DNA of 11,324 nucleotides from an uncultured Ruminococcus sp. (GTDB lineage: Bacteria; Bacillota; Clostridia; Oscillospirales; Ruminococcaceae). Position numbers and translations under genes: made by a program. This document shows positions 7,186-11,324 of the stretch, piece after piece (position 1 is the first letter of the stretch; each line of letters begins with the position of its first letter). The DNA lies in NCBI GenBank assembly GCA_900554975.1, contig USJI01000009.1:1-11324 (forward strand). The letters are read 5' to 3'. Below the pieces are notes generated by a model. It had not been told where the DNA came from, made no database searches, and saw only the letters and a program-made list of their open reading frames with translations.

Positions 7186-7926
7186 TCAGGATATTTTTTC
7201 AATTGCAGTAATATTTCCACTCAGGTCTTCATAATACCCTACATTTCCGCTTGAAAGCATACCGCTGTCAGCATAATCTGTATCAATAATGAATTCAACC
7301 ACATTTCCGGAATTATCACCCGTCGGCACAAAACAACAGGTTGCATCTGTATGATAATCAGACTTGACATCAGACACAATTGCTGTAAAGCTGTATCCGC
7401 TGTCAAGATAAATTATAAACCTTTCACCGCAGCCACCAGTAATTCCCGTTCCAAGTGCAACACAGTAATCATCACCTATGCGCCTTAGTCCCCTGTCATC
7501 TGTATATGCCTGCTGTTGCAATTCATACTGAACCGATGTGGTATCAGTTATGCAGCGATAATCCATATAAGCTTTAAATGAACTGTCAAATCCACTGTCA
7601 AACATATTGTAAGACTCTGCATATTCATCAACGGTTTCTTCGGCAGTATCATCTTCTGTTTCAGTATCTGTTTCAGTAATTTCCTGTTCCTCCGGATACT
7701 TCTCATCAGATTCATCTTCCTGTATTTCCTCTTCTGGTGCAGCATCACTGCTGACAGTTTCCTCTTTTTCTGCTGTAACTTCCTCATTACAAAAACTATC
7801 CGCTGTATACTGCACATCTGTCGGCTCAACAGACGGTGCAATAAGAATTATTGATGACAAAATTCCCACAAATAGATTATACGCAAATAAAATAAGAATC
7901 GCCTCCATTAAATAGATACTTGGCAT
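7186..7926 (-). CDS. Membrane-anchored protein with acidic spacer and conserved unassigned extracytoplasmic domain
   Basis: 246 residues of unknown function. A hydrophobic segment (about 7-30) starts almost at the N-terminus and looks like an uncleaved anchor or signal. Residues 33-105 are extremely acidic and Thr-rich (runs of Glu, Asp and Thr), like a spacer through the cell wall. The C-terminal domain (about 115-245) has a pattern I recognise from many uncharacterised clostridial surface proteins: FKAYMDYRCIT (117-127), LQQQAYTDDRGLRRIGDDYC (136-155, beginning of the core), a Gly-rich turn, SDVKSDYHTD (185-194), VVEFIIDT (209-216) and a Gly-Asn-Ile ending. The 'VALG ... D-K-x-D' layout recalls double-psi beta-barrel domains such as 3D/RlpA, but this is inference. 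The start has AGGA five bases upstream; Met7 has no such site. It has its own promoter and no clear terminator before the EAL gene. Confidence 0.75.
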   Translation of the reverse strand: MPSIYLMEAILILFAYNLFVGILSSIILIAPSVEPTDVQYTADSFCNEEVTAEKEETVSSDAAPEEEIQEDESDEKYPEEQEITETDTETEDDTAEETVDEYAESYNMFDSGFDSSFKAYMDYRCITDTTSVQYELQQQAYTDDRGLRRIGDDYCVALGTGITGGCGERFIIYLDSGYSFTAIVSDVKSDYHTDATCCFVPTGDNSGNVVEFIIDTDYADSGMLSSGNVGYYEDLSGNITAIEKIS

Positions 7927-7964
7927 ATATTTCCTATTTTATTCACGAGTTTTAAAAATTATGC

Positions 7965-7993
7965 ATTACAGTTTAGTTAAAGTTTATTGACAA
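7965..7993 (-). promoter_or_regulatory. Sigma-A type promoter of the 246-residue protein gene
   Basis: On the minus strand TTGTCA (7993-7988), a 17-base spacer, then TGTAAT (7970-7965), one mismatch to consensus in each hexamer. The -35 overlaps the end of the T-tract of the cellulase terminator, so the two transcription units are separated by the minimum possible DNA. Confidence 0.6.
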
Positions 7994-8026
7994 AAAGAAA
8001 AATCCCCGAAACAAATCGGGGATTTT
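7990..8026 (-). terminator. Rho-independent terminator of the GH9 cellulase gene
   Basis: On the minus strand AAAATCCCCGA (8026-8016) pairs with TCGGGGATTTT (8009-7999) around a 6-base loop, an 11-bp perfect stem with a GC core, followed by TTCTTTTTG. It lies 15 bases after the cellulase stop codon. Confidence 0.93.
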
Positions 8027-8041
8027 ATATCTCATATTATA

Positions 8042-11000
8042 TTATTTCTGAGGACCAAGGTCATCCTGTGTGAATATTCCAAGAACCTTCTGAATAATAG
8101 CCTGTGAGTCGCTCAGGTTGATTACTTCGTCATAGCTTGCATCAGCCTGTGCATAAGCTCTGTTATCATCTTCGTGAGTCAGAGGATATTCTTCTGTACT
8201 CAGGAGATATTTGTTAAGAAGTACAACGTCTGTAGCACCAACGAATTTATCAAGGTCAACGTCTCCGTAGAGAAGAGTTGCAGGATCATGTGATCCACTT
8301 GGAATTGTAGCGTCTGTTGAAGTTGTATCTGTTGGATCAGTTGTGTCAGTTGCCTTAGCCTTAACAGTTACCTTAACGTCAACTGTCTGATCGCCAACCT
8401 TAACTGTGATTGTAGCTGAACCTTCGCCAACAGCCTTTACCTTACCGTTTGAATCAACTGTAGCTACTGAATCATCACTTGTTTTAAATGTAGCATCAGC
8501 CTTTTCGCCATTAACCTTTGGTTCGAGAGTTTCTTCGTCGCCAACTTCCATGTCAAGTGACTTAGGAGTTACAACGAGCTTATCAGATGTTGAAGCATCA
8601 GCTGCTTCATCCTGAAGGAATGAAACAACCCAAGCAAATGGAGCGTTCCAGTTGATTGTAACTTCGTTTGTTGACCAAGCTTCGATTGAGTCAACGTAGC
8701 ATCTTTCTGACGGGTTGCCTTTTGCACCAGGAACGAATCCGAGAGCACGAACGTATGGATCCTGAAGACCTGCGTTAGCACCACCAGACATTACACCGTC
8801 CGGAGCCATAGGCAATGTCTTATCAAGTTCGTTAGACCAGTATCTGTGGTGTGGTCTGCTGATTGAGTATGAACCATAACCTGTTACATATGATACTGAA
8901 AGTGGGTTACAACCGAAGAGATAGTCCATAGCTGTTGTTACACCGTTCATGTACTTAACATCATCAGTAATATCATAAGCATAAGCCATAACCATTGCGT
9001 TGTTTACAACGAATGAGTTAGAACCCCATTCAAAACCGTCGATTACTGTATCAGCAGGGAGGTTTACAGGGTCAGTATACTGTGTTCCAACATATGGAAT
9101 ACCATATCCCTGTTTGTCTTCTGTACTGATATATGTATCAGCAGCAGACTGAATAGAATCTTCAATAGACTTCTTGTTGTCAGCTGTCAGGTTTGTGAGC
9201 TTATCATTGCCTTCATTCAGATAAAGTGTAAGTGAACCGCATGATGCAGTATTACCCCAGTTGAATGAGCTCAATGAACCCTTGTTTTCGCCGCCTTCGA
9301 GGTATGTAACAACCTTGAATGCATCTGAATATTTACTCAAATCGTTATAGTATGTAGCATCACCTGTTGTTGCATAAAGTTCACAAGCTGCCCAGTATGC
9401 GTCATCCTTGATGTTTGTATCACCGTAAGCACCGCCACCGATTGCCTGATCCATTGGTGCGTAAAGCGGCTGACCATTACCGTCTGCTCCAGCCTTGGAA
9501 GCATTATATTCACCAGTTTCCTTATATGCCTTAAGGAATGCTTCATAACTTGTCTTAGCAGCTTCAAGATATTTAGCAGCCTTGTCATTATCTACACCCT
9601 GCCACAGACGTGCAGCCTGTGCAGCACAAGCAACAAAGTTAAGTGTAGCTGCAAGCGTTGGAGGCTTAACAATTCTGACTGTTCCCCATTCGGATTCATA
9701 GTCATAAGGTCTTGTTGCAAGTCCTGTCCACTTGTGGTCATGCAGTTTGTGATATACAAGACCTGCATATTTGCCCCATGTAGGTTCGTCAGACTTAACA
9801 ACCATTTCCATCATCCAGTCAAGTTCAACTGCTGCTTCATCAAGAATATCAGGAACCTTGTTACCATTTTCAGGAATTACAACTGCACCGGAGTTATCAG
9901 CAAACTTATCTTCTGTACCCTGCGCAACTGTTCTTTCGTACATATTCTGAAGAGTCCATACTGAAATACCGCCGTTAACAACGTATTTACCATGGTCACC
10001 GGCATCGTACCAACCGCCTGTAGCAGTTATGTCAGATGACTTATATGTACCTGTTGCTTCATCCTTGCTTGCATATGTCTGAATCCATTTTTTCTGAACA
10101 GCAGCCTTATCTGTCTTATGACCACCAACGTGAGCCAGTGAAGACTTATCACCTGATGTGATGTATGCTGATTCAATATCAATACCTGAACGGTTCTGAT
10201 AGTAATAGTTCAGAGCATTTGTGAGCATATTATGGCTTGTATCTGTGTAGATATTGTCACCGATATTGAATGAGAATGACTTCCAGTCACCAACTTCAAT
10301 GTGGTATCTGCCAGGTGTTGTAAGTTCAGTAAAGTCAATTTTGTGAACAGTATCACCTGAATCTCCATCCTTGCCCTTTGGATTTGTCTTGCCTTCATAT
10401 GCAACTTCATTTGTTGTATCGTTAATAACCTTAAAGTCATATGCTGAATCAGAAAGGTCAATTGTTGAAGCATTGTGTGTAATATCACCCTTGTTATCGC
10501 CGAGTGTAGCAACCTTTGAAAGATTTGAATAATAACCGATCTGGTTTACAGAGATGAAGTTATTTTCAAGACCGCTGTCGTCACGTCTCATAACGCCGAG
10601 CTTCTTCAAATCGTCCTGATTTGCATCATCTGCATCACTTGTCTGGTCAATGATAGACATATTATCAAACCAGATTTCATCGCCGTTCTTACTGTTTTCA
10701 CCTGAATTAGTTGTAGGACCACCTACTGCGTAATGGAATGCCCATTCAACGCCTTCGAGGTCTCTTGTACAGTTAAATGTTGAAGTAAATGTCTGCATAG
10801 ATGTTGTAAGTTCAACAGCCTTTGCATTACCCCAGTCACCGCCCATGTGTGGACCCTGACCGCCGGATACCCAGTATTCTTCATCGCCCTTGATGTTACC
10901 GATCTTTGTATAAACCTTAACGCCCTGACGTGAAGCCTTTGCAGACCATGATACCTTGTAAGTATGACCAGACTTGAAGTTCAGATTTCTGTGTCTTGTC

Positions 11001-11257
11001 TGAAGATCCCATCTGTCTCCGTCGCCGCCCTTAGCATTTACAATCGTAACATGGAACATTCCGTTGTCAAGATTAAATGTCTGCTTTGCAGGGTTTGTTT
11101 CACATGTGTGCCAAGGCAGAGCCTTGTAATCGAAGTTTGATTCACCCAGTATTTCACCAGCTGAAACAGACATTGGAGCAACTGTAGCAACAGTTGTTGT
11201 CAGCATTGCAGCAGCCATAAAACTTGCTGTAATAGCCTTTGTAATTTTGTTATGCAT
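8042..11257 (-). CDS. Secreted cellulosomal GH9 endoglucanase: CBM4-like, Ig, GH9, Big_2, dockerin
   Basis: 1071-residue secreted cellulase hydrolysing beta-1,4-glucan. Order: signal peptide (1-33, likely cut after SVSA); CBM4-like carbohydrate-binding domain (about 36-205, ending IWFDNMSI); CelD-type Ig domain (about 232-331, ISVNQIGYY to FSFNI); GH9 catalytic (alpha/alpha)6 barrel (about 340-883); bacterial Ig-like Big_2 domain (about 893-967); Thr/Asp linker (970-985); type I dockerin (about 995-1065). Catalytic features are intact: GGWYDAGDHGKY with Asp418 and Asp421 (base), RPHHR (801-805) in the substrate cleft, and STNEV with Glu865 as the acid. The dockerin repeats have calcium-loop Asp residues at 999/1001/1003/1010 and 1039/1043/1050. 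GGGAGGG seven bases upstream fixes the start; an out-of-frame ATG at 11262 sits too close to it. It is a single-gene unit. The CBM4-Ig-GH9 core is a known cellulosomal layout. Endo versus processive action cannot be told from sequence alone. Confidence 0.95.
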   Translation of the reverse strand: MHNKITKAITASFMAAAMLTTTVATVAPMSVSAGEILGESNFDYKALPWHTCETNPAKQTFNLDNGMFHVTIVNAKGGDGDRWDLQTRHRNLNFKSGHTYKVSWSAKASRQGVKVYTKIGNIKGDEEYWVSGGQGPHMGGDWGNAKAVELTTSMQTFTSTFNCTRDLEGVEWAFHYAVGGPTTNSGENSKNGDEIWFDNMSIIDQTSDADDANQDDLKKLGVMRRDDSGLENNFISVNQIGYYSNLSKVATLGDNKGDITHNASTIDLSDSAYDFKVINDTTNEVAYEGKTNPKGKDGDSGDTVHKIDFTELTTPGRYHIEVGDWKSFSFNIGDNIYTDTSHNMLTNALNYYYQNRSGIDIESAYITSGDKSSLAHVGGHKTDKAAVQKKWIQTYASKDEATGTYKSSDITATGGWYDAGDHGKYVVNGGISVWTLQNMYERTVAQGTEDKFADNSGAVVIPENGNKVPDILDEAAVELDWMMEMVVKSDEPTWGKYAGLVYHKLHDHKWTGLATRPYDYESEWGTVRIVKPPTLAATLNFVACAAQAARLWQGVDNDKAAKYLEAAKTSYEAFLKAYKETGEYNASKAGADGNGQPLYAPMDQAIGGGAYGDTNIKDDAYWAACELYATTGDATYYNDLSKYSDAFKVVTYLEGGENKGSLSSFNWGNTASCGSLTLYLNEGNDKLTNLTADNKKSIEDSIQSAADTYISTEDKQGYGIPYVGTQYTDPVNLPADTVIDGFEWGSNSFVVNNAMVMAYAYDITDDVKYMNGVTTAMDYLFGCNPLSVSYVTGYGSYSISRPHHRYWSNELDKTLPMAPDGVMSGGANAGLQDPYVRALGFVPGAKGNPSERCYVDSIEAWSTNEVTINWNAPFAWVVSFLQDEAADASTSDKLVVTPKSLDMEVGDEETLEPKVNGEKADATFKTSDDSVATVDSNGKVKAVGEGSATITVKVGDQTVDVKVTVKAKATDTTDPTDTTSTDATIPSGSHDPATLLYGDVDLDKFVGATDVVLLNKYLLSTEEYPLTHEDDNRAYAQADASYDEVINLSDSQAIIQKVLGIFTQDDLGPQK

Positions 11258-11282
11258 TGCATACCCTCCCTAAAAATTTAAG

Positions 11283-11309
11283 ACAAAAATGTTTGTGCGA
11301 TCCCTCGCA
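11283..11309 (-). promoter_or_regulatory. Leader hairpin(s) upstream of the cellulase gene
   Basis: On the minus strand TGCGA (11309-11305), GGGA, TCGCA (11300-11296) forms a 5-bp stem with a GNRA-type tetraloop. Directly after it ACAAA (11296-11292), CATT, TTTGT (11287-11283) can form a second, weaker stem. Both lie 26-52 bases before the start codon. If transcription starts from a TATTAT at 11323-11318 (its -35 would be outside the window), the first hairpin would sit at the 5' end of the mRNA, a place where stems often protect messages. Weak evidence. Confidence 0.35.
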
Positions 11310-11324
11310 TAATTTACATAATAT

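Noticed and set aside
8290..8350. Thr/Asp repeats near the cellulase C-terminus as a DNA repeat element
   Set aside because: This is the coding sequence of an ordinary low-complexity interdomain linker before the dockerin.
11260..11262. Alternative ATG before the cellulase start
   Set aside because: It is out of frame with the signal peptide and only two bases from the Shine-Dalgarno.
1..11324. CRISPR array, insertion sequence, phage or tRNA
   Set aside because: No regularly spaced direct repeats, no transposase or integrase motifs and no cloverleaf-like sequence were seen; every stretch is covered by ordinary genes and short gaps.

Overview
The window looks like chromosomal DNA of a fibre-degrading, low-GC Firmicute of the Ruminococcus type (R. 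flavefaciens-like relatives). The main reason is a large secreted family 9 cellulase that ends in a type I dockerin, the part that plugs an enzyme into a cellulosome. Clostridial-type Shine-Dalgarno sites (AGGAGG-like), short AT-rich gaps and a clostridial type of sigma/beta-propeller gene pair agree with this. The species assignment is an inference from protein style, not a database match. I see no mobile element, CRISPR array, tRNA or rRNA, and no gap between genes longer than about 210 bases.

Layout, left to right. (1) 2-859, plus strand: a D-Ala-D-Ala carboxypeptidase (peptidase S11 / penicillin-binding protein), almost certainly cut at its N-terminus by the window edge. (2) 856-3430, minus strand: a two-gene operon encoding an ECF-like sigma factor and a membrane protein with a short cytoplasmic N-terminus and a large extracytoplasmic beta-propeller, probably its anti-sigma factor and sensor. 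Its last stop codon overlaps the stop of the carboxypeptidase gene. (3) 3637-4893, plus strand: a DUF1015 protein with its own sigma-A promoter and a strong terminator. (4) 4933-7023, minus strand: a soluble PAS-PAS-GGDEF-EAL protein with a dead GGDEF and a complete EAL site, so probably a c-di-GMP phosphodiesterase. (5) 7186-7926, minus strand: a small membrane-anchored protein with a very acidic spacer and a conserved but unassigned extracytoplasmic domain. (6) 8042-11257, minus strand: the cellulase, built as signal peptide - CBM4-like - Ig - GH9 - Big_2 - Thr/Asp linker - dockerin, followed by a textbook terminator.

The genes do not form one pathway. The common thread is the cell surface and response to the surroundings: wall remodelling, a transmembrane sigma/sensor pair, second-messenger breakdown, a wall-spanning surface protein and a cellulosomal enzyme. 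The least charted parts are the sigma/beta-propeller pair, with a candidate autoregulated promoter, and the 246-residue surface protein. Most of the rest is ordinary for this group.
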